The translations under genes were made by a program, and so were the position numbers. From an uncultured Comamonas sp. (lineage in GTDB: Bacteria; Pseudomonadota; Gammaproteobacteria; Burkholderiales; Burkholderiaceae_C): 64,000 nt of DNA. The stretch lies in assembly GCA_947306475.1 (NCBI GenBank), contig CAMZGS010000001.1, positions 310,001 to 374,000 on the forward strand. The letters run 5' to 3'. Below are positions 1 to 9,945 of the stretch, one piece after another. The notes beneath the pieces are model-generated. The model searched no databases. It was not told the DNA's origin and was given only the letters and a program-made list of their open reading frames with translations. Position 1 is the first letter of the stretch, and every line of letters starts with the position of its first letter.

Positions 1-1
1 C

Positions 2-1999
2 GACATCACGCTGGACGAGCCGGACAACGCCCGCTTGCTGCCGTTTTACGAGCAGTACGGTTTCAAAAGCCTGGCGCGGGCGCTGGGTGGCACGGCCGCA
101 CCGGAGGCATTGGCCAAGCCTGCCGCCGTGCAGGGCGATATGTTCGACAGCGACGATGCCGCCGCGACCACGGCTGCCGTGCAGGCCCAGCAGCGCGAAG
201 TGGTGTACACCACCATCCTGACCGAAGACCAGTTCAACAGCTGGCTGGCCAGGATCAACGAGGCTACGCTCACCGCCATCGACACCGAAACCGATTCGCT
301 CGACGAGATGCGTGCGCAGATCGTCGGCATCAGCTTCAGCGTCCAGGTGGGGGAGGCGGCCTACATCCCGCTGCGTCACGAAGGCATGGATGTGCCCGAG
401 CAGCTTCCCATGGACTGGGTGCTGGCGCAGCTCAAGCCGTGGCTGGAAGATGCCACCAAGAAAAAGCTCGGCCAGCACGTCAAATACGACCAGCATGTGT
501 TTGCCAACCACGGCATCACCGTGCGCGGTTATGCGCATGACACCATGCTGCAAAGCTATGTGCTGGAAGTGCACCGCCCGCACAACCTGACCAGTCTTGC
601 GCTGCGCCACACGGGCCGCACCGGCATCAGCTACGAAGACCTGTGCGGCAAGGGCAAGAACCAGATTCCGTTTGCCCAGGTGCCCGTGGACAAGGCCGCG
701 GCCTATTCCTGCGAGGACTCGGACCAGACGCTGAACGTGCATGAGGTGCTGTGGCCGCAGATCGAAGCCGACGCCAGGCTGCGCCATATCTATGAACTGG
801 AAATCGCCACCAGCGAGGCGCTGTTTCGCATTGAGCGCAACGGCGTGGCCATCGACGCGCAGGAGCTGGCGCGACAAAGCAACGACCTGGGCACGCGCAT
901 CGTGGCGCTGGAGCAGGCCGCCTACGAACTGGCGGGCCAGCCCTTCAACCTGGCGTCTCCGAAGCAGCTGGGCGAAATCTTTTTCGACAAGCTCGGCCTG
1001 CCGGTGGTGAAAAAGACCGCGACCGGCGCGCGCAGCACTGACGAAGAAGTCCTGGAAAAGCTGGCCGAGGATTACCCGCTGCCCGCCAAGATTCTGGAGC
1101 ACCGCAGTCTCTCCAAACTCAAGGGCACCTACACCGACAAGCTGGCGCAGATGGCGCTGCCGCGCACGGGCCGCGTGCACACGCACTACGCGCAGGCCGT
1201 GGCGGTGACGGGGCGCCTGTCGAGCAACGAGCCCAACCTGCAAAACATCCCCGTGCGCACGCCCGAAGGCCGGCGCATCCGCCAGGCCTTTGTGGCCCCG
1301 TCGGGGCGGGTGATTGCCAGCGCCGACTACTCGCAGATCGAGCTGCGCATCATGGCCCACCTGTCGGGCGACGAGGCCCTGCTCAAGGCCTTCCACGAAG
1401 GCCAGGACATCCACCGCGCCACCGCCGCCGAAGTGTTTGGCGTGGCGCTGGATCAGGTCAGCAGCGAGCAGCGCCGCTTTGCCAAGGTGATCAACTTCGG
1501 CCTGATCTACGGCATGAGCAGCTATGGTCTGGCCAAGAACCTGGGCATCGACAACCAGGCGGCAGCGGCCTATATCGACCGCTATTTCCAGCGCTATCCC
1601 GGCGTCAAGCGCTACATGGACGAGACCGTGGCCCTGGCCCACGCCCAGGGGTATGTGGAAACCGTGTTTGGCCGGCGTCTGTACCTGCCCGATATCAACG
1701 GCGGTAGCGGCCCGCGCAAGAAGGCCGCCGAGCGCGCAGCCATCAACGCCCCCATGCAGGGCACGGCGGCCGACCTGATCAAGAAGGCCATGGTGGCCGT
1801 GCAGGCCCGGCTGGACGCCGAGCAGCCCGACATCCTGCTCATCATGCAGGTGCACGATGAACTGGTGTTTGAGCTGCCCGCTGACAAGGCTGACTGGCTG
1901 CGTCAGCAGGTACCGGCCCTGATGGCTGGTGTCGCGCAGTTGCGAGTGCCCTTGCTGGCCGAGGTGGGCGTGGGCGCCAACTGGGAGCAGGCGCATTGA
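2..1999 (+). CDS. polA: DNA polymerase I, C-terminal part (3'-5' exonuclease-like and polymerase domains); 5' end outside window
   Basis: Reading frame open from window start; motifs ASADYSQIELRIMAHLSGD, RRFAKVINFGLIYGMS and MQVHDELVFE. Confidence 0.97.
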   Translation, partial: DITLDEPDNARLLPFYEQYGFKSLARALGGTAAPEALAKPAAVQGDMFDSDDAAATTAAVQAQQREVVYTTILTEDQFNSWLARINEATLTAIDTETDSLDEMRAQIVGISFSVQVGEAAYIPLRHEGMDVPEQLPMDWVLAQLKPWLEDATKKKLGQHVKYDQHVFANHGITVRGYAHDTMLQSYVLEVHRPHNLTSLALRHTGRTGISYEDLCGKGKNQIPFAQVPVDKAAAYSCEDSDQTLNVHEVLWPQIEADARLRHIYELEIATSEALFRIERNGVAIDAQELARQSNDLGTRIVALEQAAYELAGQPFNLASPKQLGEIFFDKLGLPVVKKTATGARSTDEEVLEKLAEDYPLPAKILEHRSLSKLKGTYTDKLAQMALPRTGRVHTHYAQAVAVTGRLSSNEPNLQNIPVRTPEGRRIRQAFVAPSGRVIASADYSQIELRIMAHLSGDEALLKAFHEGQDIHRATAAEVFGVALDQVSSEQRRFAKVINFGLIYGMSSYGLAKNLGIDNQAAAAYIDRYFQRYPGVKRYMDETVALAHAQGYVETVFGRRLYLPDINGGSGPRKKAAERAAINAPMQGTAADLIKKAMVAVQARLDAEQPDILLIMQVHDELVFELPADKADWLRQQVPALMAGVAQLRVPLLAEVGVGANWEQAH

Positions 2000-2025
2000 T
2001 GCGTGCTTCGGAGTAAAGCAAAAAC

Positions 2026-2107
2026 TATAGCTGTTTGCGCTTGATATCAAATAATTTCAAATGATTTTTATTGTGAAATCCTTGATTCATCAGCGCAAAA
2101 AGCTATA
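2026..2107. repeat. Dispersed intergenic palindromic repeat, long type (copy 1)
   Basis: TATAGCTGTTTGCGCT...AGCGCAAAAAGCTATA near-perfect terminal inverted repeat with inner ATTTCA...TGAAAT. Confidence 0.7.
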
Positions 2108-2125
2108 AAAAATATTGAGGACCAT

Positions 2126-2809
2126 GTGATCCAACCATCCTCCTGGACGCCCGCTGTACGCATGGGCCTGTCCATTTCCGTGGCCACGGGGCTGTATGGC
2201 ATTTCCTTTGGGGCGCTGGCCGTGGCGGCAGGACTGTCCATCTGGCAGGCGCAGGCGCTGAGTTTGCTGATGTTTACCGGCGGCTCGCAGTTTGCCTTTG
2301 TCGGCGTGCTCGCTGGCGGTGGCAGTGGCGCAGCAGCCGTGAGCGCTGCCAGCTTGCTGGGCGTGCGCAACGCCGTCTATGGCATGCAGATGCAGCGCCT
2401 GCTGGGCCTGCGTGGCTGGCGCAAATGGCTGGCCGCGCAGATCACCATCGATGAATCGGCCGCCACCGCGCTGGCGCAAACCCAAGCCGACGAGCAGCAG
2501 CGCGGCTTTTGGGTGGCAGGCCTGGGCGTGTTTGTGCTGTGGAACGCCTGCACCTTGCTGGGTGCGTGGCTGGGCGATGCGCTGGGCAACCCCGCGCAGT
2601 GGGGCCTCGATGGCGCGGCGGTGGCCGCATTTTTGGGCTTGCTCTGGCCTCGCCTGCAGCAGCGCGAGCCGCTGGCGCTGGCCGTGCTGGCTGGGCTGCT
2701 GACGGCCAGCTTGGTGCCCTGGCTGCCGCCGGGCCTGCCGATTGTGCTGGCCGCAGGGGTGGGCGTGCTGTGGGGCTGGTGGCAGGCGGCCATCAGGAGC
2801 CGGGCATGA
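2126..2809 (+). CDS. azlC: AzlC family branched-chain amino acid permease
   Basis: AzlC-like sequence (GLYGISFGALAVAAGLS...FTGGSQFAFVGVL); ATGA overlap with downstream azlD. Confidence 0.85.
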   Translation: MIQPSSWTPAVRMGLSISVATGLYGISFGALAVAAGLSIWQAQALSLLMFTGGSQFAFVGVLAGGGSGAAAVSAASLLGVRNAVYGMQMQRLLGLRGWRKWLAAQITIDESAATALAQTQADEQQRGFWVAGLGVFVLWNACTLLGAWLGDALGNPAQWGLDGAAVAAFLGLLWPRLQQREPLALAVLAGLLTASLVPWLPPGLPIVLAAGVGVLWGWWQAAIRSRA

Positions 2810-3126
2810 ACGGGTGGCTGGAATCCTGGTGGGGCTGGCTGCTGCTGGCCTGCGCCCTGGCGTTCGTGACCAAGCGGCTGGGCTATGCGGTGCCCGAGCG
2901 CTGGCTGCAGCACCCGCGCATGGGGCAGATCGCCGCCAGCATGACGGTGGCCCTGCTGGCGGCGCTGGTGGTGATGAACACGTTTTCTGCCGGACAGCAG
3001 CTGGTGCTGGATGCGCGCTTGGTCGCCCTGGCCGTTGCCGCCTTGGCGCTGTGGCGGCGCTTGCCTTTTTTGCTGGTGGTGGTGCTGGGGTCTGCGGCGG
3101 CTGCTTTGGTACGCGCCTGGGGCTAG
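2806..3126 (+). CDS. azlD: AzlD family small membrane protein
   Basis: 106 aa hydrophobic ORF starting in the ATGA overlap with azlC; typical AzlC/AzlD pair. Confidence 0.8.
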   Translation: MNGWLESWWGWLLLACALAFVTKRLGYAVPERWLQHPRMGQIAASMTVALLAALVVMNTFSAGQQLVLDARLVALAVAALALWRRLPFLLVVVLGSAAAALVRAWG

Positions 3127-3226
3127 AGCAGCGGGCAAGACCGTTGTATTGGTATTGGAAAACAGCCATCAACGGCAGCATTGCTTGGATGAAGCATGTA
3201 AAGCTTTCCTAAGTGAAGGTGCAAAA

Positions 3227-3263
3227 CAAAAGCCCACACGGCGCGATGCCGGGTGGACTTTTG
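3227..3263. terminator. Candidate terminator between convergent azlD and hipA
   Basis: Imperfect hairpin AAAAGCCCACACGGC-GCGAT-GCCGGGTGGACTTTT. Confidence 0.5.
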
Positions 3264-3294
3264 GGTGGGTGAAGAAGCAGGCTTTCTCGGATTG

Positions 3295-4275
3295 CTATAG
3301 GTAGGCTTTTCTTTGCAGCCGCAGCGCATCGCGGTCAATGCTGGCGGCCAGCAGCTCCATATCTGATGCGCTGACGCCCAGTGCAATGAAGTGCGCAGCC
3401 CAACGATCAACAACGCTGGCCACCTGCCGCACCAGCTCAACGGCACGGGGTTTTTTGATGCCGTATTCGTTGATCTGGGTGAGGGCGTTTTCAATGCTGG
3501 ACTCTGCGCCCATGGTGCCGACGATCAGTTGCTGATAGCCCAGGTTTTGCAGGCTGGGCACGATGTCGTACGCGGGAGTGAGGTCGTAGTAGCCGTCAGC
3601 AAGGTTGAGGCTGATGCTGTGGTTGCGCTCGTGGTCGTCGGTGTTGTCCATAAGGATGTTGAAAACCATGCGTTTGAACAGTTCTTCGCGCATGGCGGTG
3701 TTGGCAGACAGGCAATGCACGCGGTAGGGGCCCAGGCGGTCAAACCGCTCAATGGTCAGGGCATGGCGCAACTTGCCGTGGCGTATGGGCAGCGGCAGCA
3801 CGGCGGTGTTGGCAACATGCAGGCCCGCTTGGGCGGCCAGCGTCATGGTGGCGTGTTCGATGAGCGGGGTGTCCACGGGGTCGTCCAGCTCGCTGAACTT
3901 AATCACGCAGGGGCCGCTGTCCGTTTGCAGCAGCGCTTTGGGGCGTGCGCCGCCAAGGCTGACCCCGGGCTGGATGAGGCGCTGTATCTCTGCCGTGATG
4001 GGGGCTTGCGTTTGTACATCTTCCACCGCTGCCGTTAGCTGTGCCAGATCTGCCAGTTGTGGATAGGGGCGGAAGTAGCGCGGTGTGTATTGCTCTGCCG
4101 AGGTGGAGATGCCCAGCGCGCCAAAGCGGTCATCGCCGGCGAAGAGCAGCATTTCCAGTATCGACAGGCCCACCTCCCCCACCAATGTGGGGGCTACGGG
4201 GTTGACCATGGCCCAGACGTAGAGCCGGTCTTGGGGTACATAGGTGCGGGGCGATACGGTGTTGGGTTGGGTCAT
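3295..4275 (-). CDS. hipA: HipA-like serine/threonine kinase toxin with shortened N-terminal region
   Basis: GGARPKALLQTDSGPCVIKF, ILMDNTDDHERNHS and LTPAYDIVPS kinase motifs; ATGA overlap with upstream XRE gene. Confidence 0.85.
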   Translation of the reverse strand: MTQPNTVSPRTYVPQDRLYVWAMVNPVAPTLVGEVGLSILEMLLFAGDDRFGALGISTSAEQYTPRYFRPYPQLADLAQLTAAVEDVQTQAPITAEIQRLIQPGVSLGGARPKALLQTDSGPCVIKFSELDDPVDTPLIEHATMTLAAQAGLHVANTAVLPLPIRHGKLRHALTIERFDRLGPYRVHCLSANTAMREELFKRMVFNILMDNTDDHERNHSISLNLADGYYDLTPAYDIVPSLQNLGYQQLIVGTMGAESSIENALTQINEYGIKKPRAVELVRQVASVVDRWAAHFIALGVSASDMELLAASIDRDALRLQRKAYL

Positions 4276-4898
4276 TGCTTTTTAGGCGCTGATTTGGCGA
4301 GGAGGGCGGCGAGGCCTTTGGCGGTGCTGGAGCTGAGCGGATCAGCGATGCTTTCCAAAGACTTCCGGGCATGCGCTGCAGGGTCTAGGCCCAATCGTGC
4401 TATGTCAGCTGCAGTAAGAACACCGCTCAGGTGCTTCTGTATTTCTGCTGTGCCAGGAGATAGTCCCATTCCAGCTATGTCAGCGGCCGTAAGAGCCCCG
4501 CTTAGGGGCTTTTGAGTCTTTGCTGCGCTAGGGTCTAGCGCTAGTCCAGCTATGTCCGAAACCTTTTTGGTGCTTACTGACGTTTCAACGCCAAATGGCA
4601 GAGCCGGGGAAGTCTCATTTTTTTTCTGCTTGCGCTTGCTCTTCACCCTGGCCACTTCCTTCTCCAACGCCGTATGGTCGTGCTGCGGCGCGATCAGGTC
4701 GGCCAGTCCTGCATTGGGGTTGATCAGCCACATGCACATCACGTATGAAGCCATAGCCACGGATGGGTCGCCACGCTCGATGCGCACCATGGTGGGTTGT
4801 GAGATGCCCAGCTTTTGGGCCCATTGCGCCTGCGACTCTCCACGCCGCTTGCGGGCGATGGCGATGTTTTGCGCCAGCTGCTCAATTTGCTGGAGCAC
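4272..4898 (-). CDS. hipB: XRE-family (HipB-like) antitoxin with repetitive C-terminal extension
   Basis: N-terminal HTH RRGESQAQWAQKLGISQPTMVRIERGDPSVAM; coupled to hipA; C-terminal 25-aa repeats. Confidence 0.8.
   Translation of the reverse strand: MLQQIEQLAQNIAIARKRRGESQAQWAQKLGISQPTMVRIERGDPSVAMASYVMCMWLINPNAGLADLIAPQHDHTALEKEVARVKSKRKQKKNETSPALPFGVETSVSTKKVSDIAGLALDPSAAKTQKPLSGALTAADIAGMGLSPGTAEIQKHLSGVLTAADIARLGLDPAAHARKSLESIADPLSSSTAKGLAALLAKSAPKKQ
4399..4560. repeat. 75-bp tandem repeat inside hipB-like gene (two full units plus partial third)
   Basis: GCTATGTC anchors at 4399, 4474 and 4549, exactly 75 bp apart; encodes ADIAG(L/M)(A/G)L(D/S)P...QK.LSG.LTA. Confidence 0.9.
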
Positions 4899-4938
4899 GG
4901 CTTGCGGGTAGTCGGCAGGGGAAGTGGTTTGGCGTGGG

Positions 4939-5442
4939 CTACTGCAGCACCCACAAAATGGCGCTGGTCATGACCACATAGCGCAGGAACTTGCCAATGG
5001 CCATATAGCCCACGCAGGGCCAAAACGGCAAATGCAGCCAGCCGGCGACGGCGCATAGAGGGTCGCCCACCACGGGCAGCCAGCTGAGCAGACAGGTCTT
5101 GGCACCCCAGCGGCGCAGCCAGATGCGCGCGCGCCGCTCGCGGCGGCTGAGGGTGCGCGGGGGGCGGTGGTGCACCGGGCGCTGCCGGTGCGTGGCCTGC
5201 CAGGCGCGCTGCGCGCCCCGGCCCATCCACCAGCTGATGGTGCCACCCACCGTGTTGCCCGCCGTGGCCACCAGCACGGTGGGCCAGAACAGGTCGGGAT
5301 GCAGTTGCAGCAGCCCGACCACTGCCGGCTCCGACCCCATGGGCAGCAGCGTGGCCGAGAGCAGCGCAATCACAAACACCGTGGTCAGGCCGAACTCCGG
5401 CAGCGCCAGCCAGTGCAGCAGGGTGGGTATCCAGGCATCCAT
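4939..5442 (-). CDS. YqaA/DedA-like inner membrane protein
   Basis: Membrane ORF starting MDAWIPTLLHWLALPEFGLTTVFVIALLSATLLPMGSEP, typical of YqaA family. Confidence 0.65.
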   Translation of the reverse strand: MDAWIPTLLHWLALPEFGLTTVFVIALLSATLLPMGSEPAVVGLLQLHPDLFWPTVLVATAGNTVGGTISWWMGRGAQRAWQATHRQRPVHHRPPRTLSRRERRARIWLRRWGAKTCLLSWLPVVGDPLCAVAGWLHLPFWPCVGYMAIGKFLRYVVMTSAILWVLQ

Positions 5443-5541
5443 GCGGCAAGTGTAGGTGGATTGCGGCAGTGGCCGGCTGCACAAAAAATGGGCAGCTACA
5501 ATACGCGCCCTGCTTCGTTCTTGCCGCCACCGTTTCTCCCC

Positions 5542-6618
5542 ATGTCCGCCCTTCATGTGCCCGATGCGCTGCGCATTGGGCCGTACGCTTTATCCAACGC
5601 ACTGATGGTTGCCCCGATGGCCGGGGTGACCGACAGGCCGTTTCGCCAGCTGTGCAAGCGGCTGGGGGCGGGCTATGCGGTCAGCGAGATGGTCACCTCG
5701 CGCAAGGACCTGTGGGACAGCCTCAAGACCAGCCGCCGCGCCGACCATGCCGGCGAGCCCGGGCCGATTGCCGTGCAGATTGCTGGTACCGATGCGGCCA
5801 TGATGGCCGAAGCGGCCGTGTACAACGTGCAGCGCGGCGCGCAGATCATCGACATCAACATGGGCTGCCCGGCCAAGAAGGTGTGCAACAAATGGGCCGG
5901 CTCGGCGCTGATGCAAAACGAGGCGCTGGCCGAGGCCATTGCCGCTGCGGTGGTGCAGGCCTGCGCGCCGCACGGCGTGCCGGTGACGCTGAAGATGCGC
6001 ACCGGCTGGTGCAACACCCACAAAAACGCGGTGCAGCTGGCCCGGCGCTTTGAGGCCGTAGGCGTGCAGATGCTCACCGTGCATGGCCGCACGCGCGAGC
6101 AGGGCTACAAGGGAGAGGCCGAATACGACACGGTGGCCGCCGTCAAGCAGGCGGTGCGCATTCCGGTGGTGGCCAATGGCGACATCACCAGTCCGGAAAA
6201 GGCCCTGGCGGTCCTGCGGGCCACCGGGGCGGATGCCCTGATGGTGGGACGTGCAGCCCAGGGGCGGCCCTGGATCTTTCGGGAAATCGGGCACTACCTG
6301 GCCACGGGCACGCATCTGGCGCCGCCTCTGGTCGAAGAGGTGCGTCAGCTGTTGCTGGAGCACTTGCAGGACCACTACAGCCTGTACGGCCAGGCCAGCG
6401 GCGTGCGCAGCGCGCGCAAGCACATCGCCTGGTACGTGCGCGACCTGCCCGGTGGCGAGCAACTGCGCCGCCACATCAATACCCTGGAGGACTGCCAGGC
6501 TCAGTACCAGGCAGTCGCTGATTATTTCTTGCGGCTGGGCCAGAGCATGGAGCGCCTGCCCCAGCCGCCCAATGTCATGGAGTCCGAGTTGGATCGTCTT
6601 GCAGAGGTGGCAGCATGA
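5542..6618 (+). CDS. dusB: tRNA-dihydrouridine synthase B
   Basis: MVAPMAGVTDRPFR, IDINMGCPAKKVCNKWAGSAL; followed by fis in ATGA overlap. Confidence 0.93.
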   Translation: MSALHVPDALRIGPYALSNALMVAPMAGVTDRPFRQLCKRLGAGYAVSEMVTSRKDLWDSLKTSRRADHAGEPGPIAVQIAGTDAAMMAEAAVYNVQRGAQIIDINMGCPAKKVCNKWAGSALMQNEALAEAIAAAVVQACAPHGVPVTLKMRTGWCNTHKNAVQLARRFEAVGVQMLTVHGRTREQGYKGEAEYDTVAAVKQAVRIPVVANGDITSPEKALAVLRATGADALMVGRAAQGRPWIFREIGHYLATGTHLAPPLVEEVRQLLLEHLQDHYSLYGQASGVRSARKHIAWYVRDLPGGEQLRRHINTLEDCQAQYQAVADYFLRLGQSMERLPQPPNVMESELDRLAEVAA

Positions 6619-6920
6619 GCCAGTCCTTTCCCCCCCCATTGCAGCAGCACGCCCGCACGCCGGCGGCCAGCGCCGGCGCGGTCAGTGCCGCCAGTACCGA
6701 TTTGCAGGCCTGTGTGCGCGCCAGCCTGCAGGCCTATTTTGATGACCTGGACGGGGAGACCCCGGCCAACATGTACGACATGGTGCTGCGTCTGATGGAG
6801 CTGCCCCTGCTGGAGACCGTCATGGCCCATGCCGACTACAACCAGTCGCGCGCCGCGCAATGGCTGGGGCTGAACCGCAACACCCTGCGCAAGAAGCTGC
6901 TGGAGCACGATCTGCTCTGA
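6615..6920 (+). CDS. fis: Fis family DNA-binding protein
   Basis: C-terminal HTH YNQSRAAQWLGLNRNTLRKKL; classic dusB-fis order. Confidence 0.92.
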   Translation: MSQSFPPPLQQHARTPAASAGAVSAASTDLQACVRASLQAYFDDLDGETPANMYDMVLRLMELPLLETVMAHADYNQSRAAQWLGLNRNTLRKKLLEHDLL

Positions 6921-6925
6921 AGGAA

Positions 6926-6967
6926 ATAGCTGCCAGCGCTTGCCCAGCAAGCGCTGGGGCCACTTTT
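6926..6967. repeat. Dispersed intergenic repeat, short type, likely acting as fis terminator
   Basis: TAGCTGCCAGCGCTTGCCCAGCAAGCGCTGGGGCC; perfect 10-bp stem CCAGCGCTTG/CAAGCGCTGG then T-rich tract. Confidence 0.75.
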
Positions 6968-6997
6968 TATTCATAACTCTCTACGAGAAAAATCACC

Positions 6998-8584
6998 ATG
7001 AACGCCCTGCTTTCCGTCTCCGACAAAACCGGCATCGTTGAATTTGCCCAGGCCCTGCATGCGCTGGGCATCAAGCTGCTGTCCACCGGTGGCACCGCCA
7101 AGCTGCTGGCCGATGCCGGCCTGCCCGTCACCGAGGTGGCAGAAGTCACGCAATTTCCGGAAATGCTGGATGGCCGTGTCAAAACCCTGCACCCCAAGGT
7201 CCACGGTGGCCTGCTGGCGCGCCGCGATGTGCCCGCGCACATGGCCGCTTTGGCCGAGCACGGCATCGACACCATCGACCTGCTGGTGGTGAACCTGTAC
7301 CCGTTTGAAGCCACTGTGGCCAAGCCCGGCTGCACCCTGGCCGACGCGATTGAAAACATCGACATCGGCGGCCCGGCCATGGTGCGCTCGGCGGCCAAGA
7401 ACTGGAAGGACGTGGGCGTGGTCACCGCTGCCGACCAGTACGACGCCGTGCTGGCCGAACTCAAGGCCAACGGCAAGCTGTCGGATGCGCTGCGCTTCAA
7501 CCTGGCCGTGGCCGCCTTCAACCGCATCAGCCAGTACGACGGCGCGATCAGTGACTACCTCTCCAGCGTGCAGCTGGAAGCCGACAAGCTTTCGGAAAGC
7601 TACGTGCCCGCCCGCGCCCAGTTCCCCGACCAGTTCAACGCCCAGTACGTCAAGGTGCAGGAGCTGCGTTACGGCGAAAACAGCCACCAGCAGGCCGCCT
7701 GGTACCGCGACCTGGCCCCCGCTGCCGGCAGCCTGGCCACCGGCGTGCAGCTGCAGGGCAAGGAACTGTCCTACAACAACATTGCCGATGCCGATGCCGC
7801 CTGGGAATGCGTCAAGAGCTTTGAACAGCCGGCTTGTGTGATCGTCAAGCACGCCAACCCCTGCGGTGTGGCTGTGGGCAAGGACGCGCACGAAGCCTAC
7901 GCCAAGGCCTTCCGGACCGACCCCACCAGCGCCTTTGGCGGCATCATCGCCTTCAACCGCGTGGTCGATAAGGCCGCCGCTGAAGCCGTGGTCAAGCAGT
8001 TTGTCGAAGTGCTGATGGCCCCGGGCTTCACCGCTGAAGCCCTGGAAATCTTCAAGCCCAAGGTCAATGTGCGCCTGATGCAAATCACCCTACCCGACAA
8101 CTACGCCCAGGCACGCAACGTGCTGGAGACCAAGCGCGTGGGTTCGGGCCTGCTGGTGCAATCGGCCGACAACCACGAGCTGGCGCTCAGCGATCTGAAG
8201 GTGGTCACCGTCAAGCAGCCTACGCCTGAAGAACTGCAAGACCTGCTGTTTGCCTGGAAGGTGGCCAAGTACGTCAAGTCCAACGCCATCGTGTTCTGCA
8301 AGAACGGCATGACCATGGGCGTGGGCGCAGGCCAAATGTCGCGTCTGGACTCGGCACGTATTGCTTCCATCAAGGCCCAGGCTGCGAACCTGAGCCTGCA
8401 AAACACCGTGGTGGCATCGGATGCCTTCTTCCCCTTCCGCGATGGTCTGGATGTGGTGGTCGATGCGGGCGCGACCTGCGTGGCCCAGCCCGGCGGTTCC
8501 ATGCGCGACCAGGAAGTGATCGATGCCGCCAACGAGCGCGGCGTGGCCATGGTCTTTACCGGCGTGCGTCACTTCCGCCATTGA
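6998..8584 (+). CDS. purH: Bifunctional AICAR transformylase/IMP cyclohydrolase
   Basis: [48 protein letters not shown]. Confidence 0.97.
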   Translation: MNALLSVSDKTGIVEFAQALHALGIKLLSTGGTAKLLADAGLPVTEVAEVTQFPEMLDGRVKTLHPKVHGGLLARRDVPAHMAALAEHGIDTIDLLVVNLYPFEATVAKPGCTLADAIENIDIGGPAMVRSAAKNWKDVGVVTAADQYDAVLAELKANGKLSDALRFNLAVAAFNRISQYDGAISDYLSSVQLEADKLSESYVPARAQFPDQFNAQYVKVQELRYGENSHQQAAWYRDLAPAAGSLATGVQLQGKELSYNNIADADAAWECVKSFEQPACVIVKHANPCGVAVGKDAHEAYAKAFRTDPTSAFGGIIAFNRVVDKAAAEAVVKQFVEVLMAPGFTAEALEIFKPKVNVRLMQITLPDNYAQARNVLETKRVGSGLLVQSADNHELALSDLKVVTVKQPTPEELQDLLFAWKVAKYVKSNAIVFCKNGMTMGVGAGQMSRLDSARIASIKAQAANLSLQNTVVASDAFFPFRDGLDVVVDAGATCVAQPGGSMRDQEVIDAANERGVAMVFTGVRHFRH

Positions 8585-8641
8585 TGCATGGCGTGCGTTC
8601 GTGGCTTGAGGCGCCATAGCCCGCAAGCTGCGGCCACCAGC

Positions 8642-8681
8642 AAAAAATCCCCGCAACCTGGTGTTGCGGGGATTTTTTATT
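8642..8681. terminator. Bidirectional rho-independent terminator between purH and thiolase
   Basis: AAAAAATCCCCGCAAC-CTGGT-GTTGCGGGGATTTTTT. Confidence 0.85.
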
Positions 8682-8686
8682 TTTGC

Positions 8687-8728
8687 TAGCTGCTTGCCCT
8701 TGCTGGGTAAGGGCTAGAGGCCAAAAAG
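8687..8728. repeat. Dispersed intergenic repeat, short type
   Basis: TAGCTGCTTGCCCTTGCTGGGTAAGGGCTAGAGGCCAAAAAG matches the short-type consensus. Confidence 0.7.
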
Positions 8729-8757
8729 ACCGAAAATTTTTAGCGCTTTTTCAGTGC

Positions 8758-9945
8758 TTACACGCGCTCAAAAATCGCAGCAATGCCCTGGCCGCCGCCA
8801 ATGCACATGGTCACCAGTGCGTAGCGTCCGCCTGTGCGGTGCAGCTCGGCAATGGCCTTGGTGGTGATGATGGCGCCGGTAGCGCCCACAGGGTGGCCCA
8901 GCGAGATGCCCGAGCCATTGGGGTTGACCTTGGCCGGATCAAAACCCAGCTCCTGCGCCACGGCGCAGGCCTGGGCGGCAAAGGCTTCATTGGCTTCGAT
9001 GACGTCGATATCCTGCAGCTTCAGGCCGGTGCGCTGCAGCACCTTTTGCGTGGCAGGCACCGGGCCAATGCCCATGTAGGCCGGCTCCACGCCCGCGTGG
9101 GCATAGCCGACCAGACGCGCCACGGGTTTCAGGCCCAGGGCGTTGACGCGCTCGCCGCTGGCCAGCAGCACTGCGCCCGCGCCGTCGTTGATGCCCGAGG
9201 CATTGCCCGCCGTCACCGTGCCACCTTCCTTCTTGAAGGCCGGTTTCATGGCCGCCAGCGCTTCCAGCGTGGTGTTGGGGCGCACGTGCTCATCTTCCTG
9301 GAACAGCACCGTGCCTTTGCGCGTGGCAATTTCCACGGGCACGATCTGCTCCTTGAAGTAGCCGGCGGCAATGGCTGCAGCGGCGCGCTGCTGGCTCACC
9401 AGGGCCAGCTGGTCTTGCATCTCGCGCGAGATCTTGTAGCGCTCGGCCACGTTCTCTGCCGTCATGCCCATGTGCAGTTTTTGCCAGGGGTCGTGCAGGA
9501 TGCCCAGCATGTAGTCGATGCTCTTGGCATCGCCCATACGCGCGCCCCAGCGGGCGGCCATGTCGAAATAGGGGCCACGACTCATGGATTCGGAGCCGCC
9601 GCCAATGGCCACATCGCAATCGCCCAGGGCAATTGCCTGGGCCGCGCTGACGATGGCCTGCAGGCCCGAGCCGCACAAGCGGTTGACGTTGAAGGCCGGG
9701 GTCTCGATCGGGCAACCGGCATCGACGGCGGCCACGCGCGAGAGGTAGGCGTCCCTGGTGTCGGTGGGAATCACATTGCCCATGACCACATGCCCCACGG
9801 CATCCGGGGCAATGCCCGCGCGCTCGATGGCGGCCTTGACCACGGTGGTGGCCAGCTGGGTGTTGGGCACGTCCTTCAGGCTGCCACCAAAGGTGCCGAT
9901 GGCGGTGCGGGCGGTGCTGAGGACAAAAATTTCGCGGGTGCTCAT
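8758..9945 (-). CDS. Acetyl-CoA acetyltransferase (thiolase)
   Basis: NVNRLCGSGLQAIVSAAQAI, NPNGSGISLGHPVGATGA, CIGGGQGIA. Confidence 0.93.
   Translation of the reverse strand: MSTREIFVLSTARTAIGTFGGSLKDVPNTQLATTVVKAAIERAGIAPDAVGHVVMGNVIPTDTRDAYLSRVAAVDAGCPIETPAFNVNRLCGSGLQAIVSAAQAIALGDCDVAIGGGSESMSRGPYFDMAARWGARMGDAKSIDYMLGILHDPWQKLHMGMTAENVAERYKISREMQDQLALVSQQRAAAAIAAGYFKEQIVPVEIATRKGTVLFQEDEHVRPNTTLEALAAMKPAFKKEGGTVTAGNASGINDGAGAVLLASGERVNALGLKPVARLVGYAHAGVEPAYMGIGPVPATQKVLQRTGLKLQDIDVIEANEAFAAQACAVAQELGFDPAKVNPNGSGISLGHPVGATGAIITTKAIAELHRTGGRYALVTMCIGGGQGIAAIFERV

Noticed and set aside
4399-4560. Regular 75-bp spacing considered as a CRISPR-like array
   Set aside because: Units are contiguous degenerate coding repeats without variable spacers; explained as protein-coding tandem repeats.
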